Shown: positions 45,176-54,586, counted from the stretch's first letter. The stretch: 64,000 nt of DNA from Romboutsia_E sp900604535 (GCF_900604535.1 NZ_UWOT01000009.1:1-64000); one strand, 5' to 3'. Notes: generated from the sequence alone by a model not told the origin. Made by a program: numbers and translations.

Positions 45176-46606
45176 ATGATAGATGGTGATGATAATGGAA
45201 AATATATTTTAGATATAAATAATACCTCTAGTAAATACTTACAAATTTATAATCATATAAAGAATCTAATAATAGAAAAAAAAATAAAGGATTATGAAAA
45301 GTTACCACCAATAAGAAAATTAGCAAATAGTATAGGCGTGAATAATTCAACTATTGTAAAAGTATATGAATTATTAGAACATGAAGGATACATATATAAA
45401 GTAGTTGGAAGTGGAACTTTCGCATCTAATAGGAAATTTAAGAAAAAAACTACAGAGAAGGATATAATACATTTTGATAGTGGAAATCCATCAACAGATA
45501 TATTTCCAATAGATGACTTTAAAGAAGCTATAAACATGGCATTAATCAATGAAGGTTCATCAATTTTTGAGTATGATGAGGGTTTAGGAAGTGAAGACTT
45601 AAGAGAAAAAATAGCTGAATATTTAAATAAAAGGTCAATACAAACAAATAAAGATAGTATACAGATAATATCTGGAGCACAACAGGGAATTGATATAGTC
45701 TGTAAGGGGCTTATAAACTATTCAGATGTAGTTTTTGTGGAAGAACCAACATATAATGGGGCTATAGAAGTTTTTAAAAGTAGAGGTGCAAAGATAATAT
45801 CTATTCCTATGCTTGATGACGGAATTGATATTGGAATACTTAAGCTAAAGTTAGAAAAGATAAAACCAAAACTAATTTATGCAATGCCTAATTTTCAAAA
45901 TCCAACTGGGGTATCTTACTCTTCTTATAAAAAGAAAAAATTAATAGAATTAGCAGAAGAACATGATTTTTATATATTAGAAGATGATTTTATAAGTGAC
46001 TTTAATTTTGAATCAGAAGATAATAAGACTATTAGAAGTTATGATGATAAAAATAGAGTTATTTATATAAAAAGTTTTTCAAAAATACTTATGCCAGGTC
46101 TTAGAATTGGTATAGTTGAAATACCTAATGAGATTCAAAGAGAAATACTTTGGGCGAAATATTCTTCAGATATATCAACACCAGGACTTATACAAAAATC
46201 AATGTACTATTATATGGAATATTTTGATTGGGATAATTATTTAAAATCAATAGATAAAATATATAGTGAAAAATATAAAGCTGCTAAAAAGTTAATTGAA
46301 GATAATTTAAGTGATAAATTAAAATTAAGAAAATCTAATGGAGGTATAAACTTTTTTATAGAGTTACCGAGGGGATATTTATCCCAAGATTTTTATGAAT
46401 TTATGCTTGAAAAAGGTGTATCTGTAACTCCGGGGACTTATTTTTTTGACAATATAATAGATGATAGATTTTTTAGGATAAATATAGCAAATGCAAGTAT
46501 AGCAGATTTAGAAAAGGGAATATCTATAATAAGTGAAAATTTAGAAGAATTTTTTGATAGATTTAAAAACAAAATAGAGTTAAGAAGTAATAAAATATTT
46601 TACTAA
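45176..46606 (+). CDS. MocR-type (GntR plus aminotransferase) regulator
   Basis: 476 residues: an N-terminal GntR winged helix (about residues 15-85, KLPPIRKLANSIGVNNST) fused to a fold-type I aminotransferase-like domain with PLP lysine Lys303 in IKSFSKILMPG, and AMPNFQNPTGVSY near 235-247. MocR proteins control vitamin B6 or amino-acid/amine genes. The start is uncertain: ATG 45176 lacks a ribosome binding site and lies just after TATAAT (45168-45173); GGTGATG follows it, and ATT at 45206 would be an unusual alternative. It ends 24 bases before the DUF896 gene, which has its own AGGAGG. Confidence 0.88.
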   Translation: MIDGDDNGKYILDINNTSSKYLQIYNHIKNLIIEKKIKDYEKLPPIRKLANSIGVNNSTIVKVYELLEHEGYIYKVVGSGTFASNRKFKKKTTEKDIIHFDSGNPSTDIFPIDDFKEAINMALINEGSSIFEYDEGLGSEDLREKIAEYLNKRSIQTNKDSIQIISGAQQGIDIVCKGLINYSDVVFVEEPTYNGAIEVFKSRGAKIISIPMLDDGIDIGILKLKLEKIKPKLIYAMPNFQNPTGVSYSSYKKKKLIELAEEHDFYILEDDFISDFNFESEDNKTIRSYDDKNRVIYIKSFSKILMPGLRIGIVEIPNEIQREILWAKYSSDISTPGLIQKSMYYYMEYFDWDNYLKSIDKIYSEKYKAAKKLIEDNLSDKLKLRKSNGGINFFIELPRGYLSQDFYEFMLEKGVSVTPGTYFFDNIIDDRFFRINIANASIADLEKGISIISENLEEFFDRFKNKIELRSNKIFY

Positions 46607-46629
46607 CAGATAAAATTTAGGAGGCAAAA

Positions 46630-46839
46630 ATGTTTGATCAAAAGAAAATAGATAGGATAAATGAATTAGCTAAAAAAAATAAAAATGAAGGTTTAACTGA
46701 AGAAGAAAAGAAAGAAAGAGAAATATTAAGACAAGAGTACTTAGCTAACTTCAGAGCACATTTTAGATCAAGATTAGATAGTGTAAAGGTAGTATCACCA
46801 GAAGAATATGAAGAGCATATGAAAGCTAAAAAAAATTAA
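46630..46839 (+). CDS. DUF896 (YnzC-like) protein
   Basis: 69 residues in a helical-hairpin fold. The family features KKIDRINELAKKNKNEGLTE and EREILRQEYLANFRAHFRS are clear. DUF896 members (YnzC, YlnC-like) are small cytoplasmic proteins of unknown role, in Bacillus next to SOS genes. AGGAGGC lies seven bases before the ATG. It lies between the MocR regulator and the M18 peptidase on one strand, with short gaps and no terminator. Confidence 0.9.
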   Translation: MFDQKKIDRINELAKKNKNEGLTEEEKKEREILRQEYLANFRAHFRSRLDSVKVVSPEEYEEHMKAKKN

Positions 46840-46872
46840 TATAGCTAAAAGGGTAAAAATAGGAGGGGTAAA

Positions 46873-48264
46873 ATGGAGATAAAATATGAAGCTAAAAATG
46901 CATGGAAAATTCATACAAAAAATAACACTTTAGAAGAGGTTATGAATTATAGTAAAGGATATATAGATTTTTTAAATAAGTCTAAGACTGAAAGAAGTTG
47001 TGCTAAAGAAATTATAAAGCAAGCTAAAGAAAATGGTTATATATCGTTAGAGGATGCTATTACTAGAGGTAGTATAAAATCAGGAGATAAAATATATGCA
47101 AATAATAAAGACAAAGGTGTTTGTTTATTTATAATAGGAAAAAATCCTCTTGAAAGAGGAATGAGGATAATAGGAAGCCATATTGATGCACCTAGAATTG
47201 ACTTAAAAGCAAATCCATTATATCAAGAAGCTAATTTAGGTTTATTGAAAACTCATTATTATGGAGGAATAAAAAAATACCAATGGTTAGCATTACCATT
47301 ATCTTTACATGGTGTAGTAATACTTAAAGATGGTAAGAAGGTTGATATATGCATAGGCGAAGATGAAGATGATCCTGTATTTTGTATAACAGATATTCTT
47401 CCACATTTATCATCAGATCAAAATCAAAAGAAAATATCTGAAGCTATAAAGGGTGAAGATTTAAATTTATTAATAGGAAGTATACCAACTGAAGAACAAG
47501 AAGGTATAGTTAATAATATATTAAACATATTAAATGAAAAATATGGGATGATAGAAGAAGATTTTTTAACAGCAGAATTTGAAATTGTACCTGCTGGAAA
47601 AGCTAGAGATTTAGGATTAGATAAATCTATGATCATTTCATATGGTCATGATGACAGAGTATGTACATACGCTGCTATAACATCTATATTTGATATAGAA
47701 GAAGTAGATTATACTGTAGTAACATTATGTGCAGATAAGGAAGAAGTAGGATCAAACGGTAATACTGGTATGCAATCTAGATTTTTTGAAAATATTATAG
47801 CAGAGCTTATAGAGTTAGAAGAAAACTATTCGGACTTAAAATTAAAAAGAGCTTTAGCCAAGTCTAAGGTATTATCGGCAGATGTTTCTGCTGCGTATGA
47901 TCCTAATTTTCCAAATGCATATGATAAAAGAAATTCTGCTTATGCAGGTAATGGAGTAGTTTTAATAAAATATACTGGTGCTAGAGGTAAAAGCGGATGT
48001 AATGATGCAAATGCAGAGTTTTTAGCAGATGTCAGAACTGTATTTGATAATGCAAATGTAATTTGGCAAACGGGTGAACTTGGAAAAGTTGACCAAGGTG
48101 GCGGTGGAACAATTGCTTATATGTTAGCAAACTACGGAGCTGAAGTAGTAGATTGTGGAGTAGGAGTTCTAAGTATGCATGCACCATATGAGGTTATATC
48201 AAAAGTCGACTTATATGAAACTTACAAAGGATACAAAGCATTTTTTGAAAAAATAAAATTATAA
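46873..48264 (+). CDS. M18 family aminopeptidase
   Basis: 463 residues of a zinc aminopeptidase (aspartyl/ApeB type). Metal ligands: SHIDAPRIDLK near residue 96-107, CADKEEVGSNG near 290-300 for the catalytic Glu pair, ADVSAAYDPN near 335 and SMHAPYEV near 438. It cleaves N-terminal acidic or neutral residues in the cytoplasm. AGGAGGGG precedes the ATG. A perfect 20-bp bidirectional terminator follows, shared with the LysR gene. Confidence 0.93.
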   Translation: MEIKYEAKNAWKIHTKNNTLEEVMNYSKGYIDFLNKSKTERSCAKEIIKQAKENGYISLEDAITRGSIKSGDKIYANNKDKGVCLFIIGKNPLERGMRIIGSHIDAPRIDLKANPLYQEANLGLLKTHYYGGIKKYQWLALPLSLHGVVILKDGKKVDICIGEDEDDPVFCITDILPHLSSDQNQKKISEAIKGEDLNLLIGSIPTEEQEGIVNNILNILNEKYGMIEEDFLTAEFEIVPAGKARDLGLDKSMIISYGHDDRVCTYAAITSIFDIEEVDYTVVTLCADKEEVGSNGNTGMQSRFFENIIAELIELEENYSDLKLKRALAKSKVLSADVSAAYDPNFPNAYDKRNSAYAGNGVVLIKYTGARGKSGCNDANAEFLADVRTVFDNANVIWQTGELGKVDQGGGGTIAYMLANYGAEVVDCGVGVLSMHAPYEVISKVDLYETYKGYKAFFEKIKL

Positions 48265-48266
48265 AA

Positions 48267-48310
48267 TAAAGAACTTTAAAATGAATTGATATTCATTTTA
48301 AAGTTCTTTA
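48267..48310. terminator. Perfect 20-bp bidirectional terminator
   Basis: The 20 bases 48267-48286 pair completely with 48291-48310 around TGAT. It separates convergent M18 peptidase and LysR genes and overlaps the LysR stop region. Confidence 0.92.
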
Positions 48311-49213
48311 TTTATCTATATTAAAATAATTATATAGTTCATTTATAAATCTATTTTCAAGTGGTGTAAGAACTTTTTGTTTAGAATATATAAAATAGAA
48401 ATTCCTATTAAATTTTATGTTTTTTAATCTATAGAAATTAAGCTTATTATCATTTATATAGTCTATAGCAGACATATACGACACAAAAGATACACCTAAT
48501 CCAAGTTTAACCATCTCCTTAATTGACTCATTTGATTCTACATGAGCAATAACATTTAAGTTATTATATGAAAAGTTATTTTCTTTTAATGTATCTAAAA
48601 TTAATCCTCTAGTAGCAGAACCATCTTTTCTCATAATAAATTTAAAGTTAGACAACTCATTAATACCAATGTATCCATTTTCATTTTTTACATTTAAATT
48701 TTTAGAAGTTATTAAAACTAGTTCATCATTTAATATTTTTATTGACTCAATTTGGGTATTACTCGGTTTAACTCCAACAAATCCAAAGCTAATTCTTTCA
48801 TTTAAAATTTCTGATATAGCATATTGTGAATCATAATGATTTATACTAAATTGTACATGTGGAAAATCATTTATAAATGATTTCATAAATCCAGGCAGTA
48901 TATAAGTTTCAGGAATAGAACTACAAGCTATATCAATTAAACCTTCTATTTTACCAGAGTATTCTTTTATGTCACAAATAGCTTGCTTACAATTATTAAG
49001 AATATATATAGCGTGTTTATAAAGTATCTCTCCAGACTCTGTAAGTTTAATTGTTTTATTATTTCTATTTAATAATACTGTATTTAATTCTTTTTCTAAG
49101 TTTTGAATATGAGAACTTACTGTAGGTTGAGTAAGAAACAATTCTCTGGCTGCTTTTGAAAAGCTTTCATGTTTAACAACTGATACAAAGACCTCAAGTT
49201 GTTTAAAGTCCAT
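48308..49213 (-). CDS. LysR family transcription regulator
   Basis: 301 residues. The N-terminal winged helix (FKQLEVFVSVVKHESFSKAA, LFLTQPTVSSHIQNLEKEL) is classical, followed by the two-lobe effector domain (GLIDIACSSIPETYILPGF near 90, and LGVSFVSYM near 237). The acting metabolite is unknown; the CysB/CysL-like branch has a similar IPETYILP opening. No divergent target operon is present; the nearest divergent gene is the lipoprotein at 49398, 184 bases away. AGGAGG lies upstream of the ATG on the minus strand. Confidence 0.9.
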   Translation of the reverse strand: MDFKQLEVFVSVVKHESFSKAARELFLTQPTVSSHIQNLEKELNTVLLNRNNKTIKLTESGEILYKHAIYILNNCKQAICDIKEYSGKIEGLIDIACSSIPETYILPGFMKSFINDFPHVQFSINHYDSQYAISEILNERISFGFVGVKPSNTQIESIKILNDELVLITSKNLNVKNENGYIGINELSNFKFIMRKDGSATRGLILDTLKENNFSYNNLNVIAHVESNESIKEMVKLGLGVSFVSYMSAIDYINDNKLNFYRLKNIKFNRNFYFIYSKQKVLTPLENRFINELYNYFNIDK

Positions 49214-49397
49214 ATAAATACCTCCTGAGATTTAATATTAAATATATTATATCATAAGCAAAAAGCAATTAACCTTTTAAAATACATATAAAACTGCATC
49301 TTATTACAAAAATATTACAGATTAACAATACATATTATTAAATTTAGAAAAATGTTATATAATTTATACATAAATAATAGAAAAGGAGGTCTATAAG

Positions 49398-50126
49398 ATG
49401 AATTTAAAGAGATTAGTAGCAAGTTTCATTATCTCAAGTCTATTTTTGACGGGGTGTACAAATGATAGTGCAACAAAAACAGTAACTAATAGAGCTAAAC
49501 AACAGCAAACAATGACAAAAGTTCAAAATGATGTAAATGAGATAATGAATAAGGACTATAATTACGTTTTAAATAATATGGGAGCTCCTTATAGTACAAC
49601 TTATTGGATAGATAAATATAAAATAAATAATACTCAAACTATTGAAGAACTTAATGAAACTGGAATAGTTGGTTTGGTATATCCTAAATATACAGCAGAT
49701 AATGAATTAGAAGGAAGTGCTTTATATATAGAGTTAAATAATAATAAAGTAGTTGAAGTTCAAACATATGATTTCGGAACATATGAAGAAGATGAAGTAC
49801 TAGAAGATAGTAGTTTGATTGTAATGGATAAATATAGCAATGAAGGAATATTAGAATTAAGTGATATGGAAAGTATAAATTTAAATACGTTTGAAGGTAA
49901 TCCTGTAGATGAACTACATAAATATTTAAACTATATAACTCCAAATATTGATGCCTATGATATGGTAAGTAAGAGTAAATCTATAGAAGTATATAAGTTA
50001 ATACACAATAGCGTAAATACTAATAAAACATTAATGGTATTTTTAGATGATGGAAAAATTGAAAAGATAAACATAGTAGGAGATAGCTTCGTAATAAAAC
50101 AAGCTAGAGATTATTTTAACCAGTAA
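49398..50126 (+). CDS. Putative lipoprotein
   Basis: 242 residues with a lipoprotein signal: MNLKR, hydrophobic core, then lipobox LFLTGC (Cys20). The mature part has an Asn/Lys/Gln stretch and then two similar globular parts: NYVLNNMGAPYSTTYWIDKY near 55 and NTFEGNPVDELHKYLN near 160. I do not recognise a family. AAAGGAGGT precedes the ATG. A terminator follows, so it is monocistronic. It is anchored on the outer face of the membrane. Confidence 0.8.
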   Translation: MNLKRLVASFIISSLFLTGCTNDSATKTVTNRAKQQQTMTKVQNDVNEIMNKDYNYVLNNMGAPYSTTYWIDKYKINNTQTIEELNETGIVGLVYPKYTADNELEGSALYIELNNNKVVEVQTYDFGTYEEDEVLEDSSLIVMDKYSNEGILELSDMESINLNTFEGNPVDELHKYLNYITPNIDAYDMVSKSKSIEVYKLIHNSVNTNKTLMVFLDDGKIEKINIVGDSFVIKQARDYFNQ

Positions 50127-50157
50127 AAAGATTATAGCAAATGTATAATCTTTTTTT
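50125..50157 (+). terminator. Terminator after the lipoprotein gene
   Basis: AAAAAGATTATA pairs with TATAATCTTTTT around GCAAATG; T-run follows. Confidence 0.9.
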
Positions 50158-50303
50158 ATTGTCAATTGAAATATATAATTAATAATGTTTAATATGAAAA
50201 ATACAGGGTAGATATAAAATAAATCGAAAAAAATGCAAATAAATAAAAATAAAGTTAAAAAAAACTAAATATTATAAAAAAATAAAAAAGTTGATAAAAA
50301 TTA

Positions 50304-50357
50304 TTGACAATAAAATCTAACACTGATACTATGTAAAAAGAGTGAAAATGATTATCA
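50304..50357 (+). promoter_or_regulatory. Promoter and Fur box of the siderophore importer operon
   Basis: TTGACA at 50304-50309 and TACTAT at 50327-50332 with a 17-base spacer. A Fur box TGAAAATGATTATCA lies at 50343-50357, matching the TGATAATNATTATCA consensus at all but one position, just downstream of the start point. Iron-loaded Fur would therefore block transcription, and iron starvation would induce the operon. Confidence 0.85.
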
Positions 50358-50416
50358 GTAAAACATGGAGATAGTGTTCAAGTAGATTGGATAATCACTT
50401 TAAATTAGGAGGAGTA

Positions 50417-51370
50417 ATGAAGAAGAGATATTTAATTTTAGCATTAATTGTTTTATCTTATATATCCTTATTTTTAGGAGCGAAAGACATAACATTAATA
50501 GATATATTTACAAAAGATCAGGATAAACTTATGGTATTTATGATAAGTAGAATTCCAAGATTAATAAGTATTCTAGTTGCCGGAATGGGAATGAGTATAG
50601 CAGGACTTATAATGCAGCAGATAAGTAAAAATAAGTTTGTATCTCCAACAACAGGAGCTACAATAGATGCAGCACAACTTGGAATAGTTATATGTATGTT
50701 ATTTATGCCAAAGGCATCAATGTTTTCTAAGACAATAGTAGCATTTATATTTTCACTAATAGGAACATTTATGTTTATGAGAATACTTGGAAAAATTCAA
50801 TTTAAAAATGTAATATTTGTTCCATTAGTAGGTATAATGTTTGGGAATATAATAGGATCTATAACAGATTTTATAGCATATAAATATGATCTTACACAAA
50901 ATGTAGGTGCATGGATGCAAGGTGACTTCTCCATGATATTAAAAGGGAACTATGAAATACTATACATAACGATACCTATGATAATAATAGCCTATGCATA
51001 TGCAAATAGATTTACTATCGCAGGTATGGGTGAAGATTTTGCTACTAATTTAGGTCTTAATTATAAGAAGGTAGTAAATTTAGGGTTAGTAATAGTTGCA
51101 TTAGTAACAGTATGTGTAGTTGTTACAGCAGGAAGTATACCATATATTGGTCTAATCGTACCGAATATAGTTTCATTATACAGAGGAGACAATATAAAAG
51201 AAAATATATGGCATACGGGATTATTTGGAGCAGTTTTTGTTCTAGCATGTGATATATTTGGAAGATTAGTTATATATCCGTATGAAATAACAATAGGATT
51301 AACAGTAGGTGTTATGGGAAGTATAATATTCCTTTACCTTTTATTAAGGAGGAATGTAAGTGCAGCTTAA
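50417..51370 (+). CDS. yclN: Iron-siderophore ABC transporter permease, YclN type
   Basis: About 317 residues in the FecCD/BtuC permease family, nine to ten membrane segments. The region LISILVAGMGMSIAGLIMQQISKNKFVSP is typical of the first FecCD subunit. ATG 50417 follows TTAGGAGGAGTA; the in-frame ATG at 50387 lies before that site and is rejected. It opens a four-gene unit (permease, permease, ATPase, binding protein), in the YclNOPQ order known for petrobactin uptake in Bacillus, and sits after a strong Fur box. It ends eleven bases inside the next gene. Confidence 0.88.
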   Translation: MKKRYLILALIVLSYISLFLGAKDITLIDIFTKDQDKLMVFMISRIPRLISILVAGMGMSIAGLIMQQISKNKFVSPTTGATIDAAQLGIVICMLFMPKASMFSKTIVAFIFSLIGTFMFMRILGKIQFKNVIFVPLVGIMFGNIIGSITDFIAYKYDLTQNVGAWMQGDFSMILKGNYEILYITIPMIIIAYAYANRFTIAGMGEDFATNLGLNYKKVVNLGLVIVALVTVCVVVTAGSIPYIGLIVPNIVSLYRGDNIKENIWHTGLFGAVFVLACDIFGRLVIYPYEITIGLTVGVMGSIIFLYLLLRRNVSAA

Positions 51371-52361
51371 TAGTGTAAATAAGAAGATAAATAAAAAAAC
51401 TAACAAAGTAAATTCGAGTTTAAATAAAACTCTATATATAATGGGAGCTTTAGTAATAGTATTTGCAACATTATTTTTATTCTACGGTATAGACATGAAT
51501 CATTTTGATTATGCAATATCAAAAAGAATACCTAAAATTATAGCAATAGTTTTAGGTGGTGGATGTATTGCATTTACAACAGTAGTTTTTCAAACTATAA
51601 CCAATAATCAAATACTAACACCTAGTGTACTAGGATTGGACTCATTGTATGTATTAGTACAAACAATAATTGTATTTGCATTTGGATCAACGAGTATATT
51701 TATAGTTAATAAAAGTTATAACTTTGTGATAAATGTGGTTATAATGGTGGGAGCATCAATACTTTTATATAAAATATTATTTGAAAAAGGAAAAAATGAT
51801 ATATTTTTCTTATTGCTTGTAGGTATGATATTTGGAACTTTATTTAAAAGTGGTTCTTCATTTATGCAAATGGTAATAGATCCAAATGAATTTTTAGCTT
51901 TACAAAGTAGTATGATAGCTAGTTTAAATAATATTAACACAGACGTACTTATGATATCGATGATAATGATTATTGCTATAGTACCATTTATATATGATGA
52001 TATAAAGTATTTAGATGTATTATCTTTGGGAAGAGAACAAGCAATAAATCTAGGCGTTGATTATGATTCATTAGTAAAAAAGATGATAATAGTGATTTCA
52101 GTACTAGTATCTATATCAACAGCTCTTATAGGGCCAATGACATTCTTAGGATTAATAGTTGCTAACGTTGCAAGAGAAGGTCTTAAGACTTACAAGCACA
52201 AATACTTAATTATAGGTTCAACTTTAATAAGTATGATAACTCTTGTGGGAGGTCAATTCTTTGTACAACATATATTTAGTTTTAACACAACTTTAAGTGT
52301 AATAATAAACTTTATAGGTGGTATTTACTTTATACAGCTTTTATTGAAGGAGAGTAAATAG
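51360..52361 (+). CDS. yclO: Iron-siderophore ABC transporter permease, YclO type
   Basis: 333 residues, second FecCD subunit with about nine hydrophobic segments. The stretch RIPKIIAIVLGGGCIAFTTV and LTPSVLGLDSLYVL are family features, and GREQAINLGVDYDSL near 230 is the coupling loop to the ATPase. The GTG at 51360 lies seven bases after AAGGAGG (51347-51353) and overlaps the preceding stop. It ends adjacent to the ATPase gene (ATG immediately after TAG). It has a hydrophilic N-terminal extension (LNSVNKKINKKTNKVNSSLN) before the first membrane segment. Confidence 0.88.
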   Translation: MQLNSVNKKINKKTNKVNSSLNKTLYIMGALVIVFATLFLFYGIDMNHFDYAISKRIPKIIAIVLGGGCIAFTTVVFQTITNNQILTPSVLGLDSLYVLVQTIIVFAFGSTSIFIVNKSYNFVINVVIMVGASILLYKILFEKGKNDIFFLLLVGMIFGTLFKSGSSFMQMVIDPNEFLALQSSMIASLNNINTDVLMISMIMIIAIVPFIYDDIKYLDVLSLGREQAINLGVDYDSLVKKMIIVISVLVSISTALIGPMTFLGLIVANVAREGLKTYKHKYLIIGSTLISMITLVGGQFFVQHIFSFNTTLSVIINFIGGIYFIQLLLKESK

Positions 52362-53117
52362 ATGATAGAAATAAAAAATATTTTAAAAAAATATAAAGAT
52401 AGAAATGTTGTAGATAATGTTTCTTTCAATATAGAAAAAGGTAAAATAACTTCATTTATAGGTCCAAATGGAGCTGGTAAAAGTACAGTTTTAGGAATAG
52501 TTACTAGACTTATAAGTGGCGATGGTGGAGAGGTAGTTATTGAGGGTAAAAACTTAAGTGATTATCACACTAAAGAATTAGCAAAAAAAATAGCTATACT
52601 TAAACAATCAAATAATATAAGCTTAAAACTTACAATAAGAGAATTAGTTGGATTTGGAAGATTTCCACATAGTCAAGGAAACTTAAATGCTGAAGATGAA
52701 AAATATATTGATGAAGCTATAGAATATATGAAATTAACTGATATACAAGATAAGTACTTAGACGAATTAAGTGGAGGACAAAGACAAAGGGCATATATAG
52801 CTATGGTTATAGCTCAGAACACAGAGTATATATTACTTGATGAGCCTTTAAATAATTTAGATATGTCTCATTCAGTTCAAATGATGAAAGTTCTTAGAAA
52901 TCTTTGTGATGATTTGGGTAAAACTATCGTATTAGTCATGCATGACATAAACTTTGCATCATGCTATTCTGATAATATAGTTGCACTTAAAAATGGTAGG
53001 ATTGAAAAAGTTGGAAAAACAGAAGAGATAGTTCAAAAAGAAGTACTTGAAGACATATATGAAATGAATTTTGATATAAAAGAGATAAATGGAAATAAAA
53101 TATGTGTTTACTTTTAA
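52362..53117 (+). CDS. yclP: Iron-siderophore ABC transporter ATP-binding protein, YclP type
   Basis: 251 residues. Walker A GPNGAGKST at 36-44, Q-loop LKQSNNISLKL, signature LSGGQRQRA near 133, Walker B YILLDEPLNNLD near 152-163 and switch VMHDIN near 187. Iron-siderophore ATPases of the FecE type have this layout. Its ATG follows directly after the yclO stop, with GGAGAG upstream. It energises uptake through the two permeases. A small hairpin and a second weak Fur-like site separate it from the binding-protein gene. Confidence 0.92.
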   Translation: MIEIKNILKKYKDRNVVDNVSFNIEKGKITSFIGPNGAGKSTVLGIVTRLISGDGGEVVIEGKNLSDYHTKELAKKIAILKQSNNISLKLTIRELVGFGRFPHSQGNLNAEDEKYIDEAIEYMKLTDIQDKYLDELSGGQRQRAYIAMVIAQNTEYILLDEPLNNLDMSHSVQMMKVLRNLCDDLGKTIVLVMHDINFASCYSDNIVALKNGRIEKVGKTEEIVQKEVLEDIYEMNFDIKEINGNKICVYF

Positions 53118-53121
53118 TAAT

Positions 53122-53180
53122 ATAGGGCAATCTTAGTAAGATTGTCCTATAAAAAGAAAAATAATTGAGAATGATTTTAA
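53122..53180 (+). promoter_or_regulatory. Hairpin and weak Fur-like site before the binding-protein gene
   Basis: ATAGGGCAATCTTA pairs with TAAGATTGTCCTAT (one G-T wobble) at about 53122-53151, without a strong T-run. TGAGAATGATTTTAA at 53166-53180 matches the Fur consensus at 11 of 14 fixed positions. Together they suggest partial read-through plus a separate iron-responsive promoter for the binding protein, which is often needed in excess. Confidence 0.5.
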
Positions 53181-53239
53181 ATACTGAATTAGAAGTAAAC
53201 TCAATATACAATAAATTTATATAAAGAGAGGGAGATATT

Positions 53240-54187
53240 ATGAATAAAAAAGCAGCAATAATAGCAGGAGTTGCAATAATAGGACTAGTAGGAGCATTTG
53301 CATTAACTAAAAATAAAAATAATGTTACTCCAGATACAAATGTAGCAGCAGAAAGTACAATGACAATAACTCATGACTTAGGAGAAACAACAGTAGAAAA
53401 AAATCCTGAAAGAGTAGTAGTATTCGATATACCTACTTTAGATACAATGGAAGTTTTAGGAATAGACAATGTTGTTGGAGTTCCAACATCAACGTATCCA
53501 GAAAACTTATCAAAATATGACTCAGATGAATATGCAAAAGTTGGTACAGTTAAAGAAGTAGATTTAGAAGCTATAAAATCAGCAGATCCAGATTTAATAA
53601 TAATAGGTGGAAGACAAGCAGATTATTATGATCAATTAAGTGAGATAGCACCAACAATATCAGTATCAAAAGAAAATACTGATTATGTAGGAAGTGTGAC
53701 TGAAAATATAAATACTATAGCTGAATTATTTGAGGTGGAAGATAAAGCTTCAGAAGAATTAGCAAAAGTAAAAGAAAGATTAAATGAAGTTAAAGAATTA
53801 GTTAATGGTAAAGAAGCATTAACTGTTATGGTGAATGAAGGAAACTTAAGTGTTTATAGTGAAAACTCAAGATATGCTTTATTATATCAAGGTCTTGGAT
53901 TCAAAACAGCAGATGAAACGATAGAAGATTCAACTCATGGTCAAACAGTTACATTTGAATACTTAGCTGAACAAAATCCAGAATACTTAGTAGTTTTAGA
54001 TAGAGGAGCTGCTACAGGAGGAGAGTCAACAGCTGAAACAGTATTAGATAATGACATAGTTAAGTCTACTGATGCATATAAAAACGGAAAAATAATATAT
54101 TTAGATGCATATACTTGGTATATAAATGATGGTGGTCTTAACTCTATAAATATAATGATAGATGATATAGCAAATAATATAAAATAA
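53240..54187 (+). CDS. yclQ: Siderophore-binding protein, YclQ type, without lipobox
   Basis: 315 residues of the Fe-siderophore periplasmic-binding-like family: PERVVVFDIPTLDTMEVLG near 53-71, ADPDLIIIGGR near 113 and GLGFKTADE near 215. Iron-binding proteins in Gram-positives are usually lipoproteins, but there is no Cys in the N-terminus; the hydrophobic stretch (residues 5-22, AAIIAGVAIIGLVGAFAL) looks like an uncleaved anchor. The ATG follows GAGAGGGAG. It is the fourth gene of the importer, after yclP. Confidence 0.88.
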   Translation: MNKKAAIIAGVAIIGLVGAFALTKNKNNVTPDTNVAAESTMTITHDLGETTVEKNPERVVVFDIPTLDTMEVLGIDNVVGVPTSTYPENLSKYDSDEYAKVGTVKEVDLEAIKSADPDLIIIGGRQADYYDQLSEIAPTISVSKENTDYVGSVTENINTIAELFEVEDKASEELAKVKERLNEVKELVNGKEALTVMVNEGNLSVYSENSRYALLYQGLGFKTADETIEDSTHGQTVTFEYLAEQNPEYLVVLDRGAATGGESTAETVLDNDIVKSTDAYKNGKIIYLDAYTWYINDGGLNSINIMIDDIANNIK

Positions 54188-54200
54188 TAAAATTACTTAA

Positions 54201-54236
54201 AAAGTCAGTTTTAAGTTTAAACTTAAAACTGACTTT
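54201..54236. terminator. Perfect 18-bp inverted repeat terminator
   Basis: AAAGTCAGTTTTAAGTTT is followed directly by its exact complement (AAACTTAAAACTGACTTT), so the whole 36 bases form one palindrome, ending in T-rich DNA. Confidence 0.85.
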
Positions 54237-54260
54237 ATTTATAAAAATGGGAGATATAGT

Positions 54261-54584
54261 ATGTTTATAGAAACTAAAAAATTTACAGTAAAAAAGGGTT
54301 ATGCAGAAAACATAATTAATAAATTTTCAAGACCCAGAAATGAAGATGATACAAATGAAAGAAAAAAACCTCAAGGACTTATTGATGTTACAATAATGCA
54401 AAAGTTAAGAAAAGAAGAACATGAAGAAGTAATAGTTATGTTTAGATGGGAAAGTCAAGAAGATCATAAAAACTTTAAACTTAGCGATGCTCATAAAGAG
54501 GGTCATAAAAACAAAGGTGAAAAGCCAGACTTTATAATAAATGTAAGTGTAGATATGTATGATGTTAAGCATATAAATATGTAA
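54261..54584 (+). CDS. ABM/IsdG-fold monooxygenase-like protein
   Basis: 107 residues with the ferredoxin-like fold of antibiotic-biosynthesis/heme-degrading monooxygenases. By my alignment to S. aureus IsdG, FRWES (Trp63) matches an IsdG Trp, and SDAHKEGHK gives His82 for the heme-ligand His77. The other two catalytic residues are not kept: IsdG Asn7 aligns with Lys6 and Trp67 with Phe72. So canonical IsdG chemistry is doubtful; HmoA-type or another role is possible. GGGAGATATAGT precedes the ATG. It lies just after the siderophore importer but behind a strong terminator, so only loosely linked to iron. Confidence 0.75.
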   Translation: MFIETKKFTVKKGYAENIINKFSRPRNEDDTNERKKPQGLIDVTIMQKLRKEEHEEVIVMFRWESQEDHKNFKLSDAHKEGHKNKGEKPDFIINVSVDMYDVKHINM

Positions 54585-54586
54585 TT

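Noticed and set aside
50387..50416. Longer N-terminus of the YclN-type permease
   Set aside because: The strong ribosome binding site lies between this ATG and the one at 50417.
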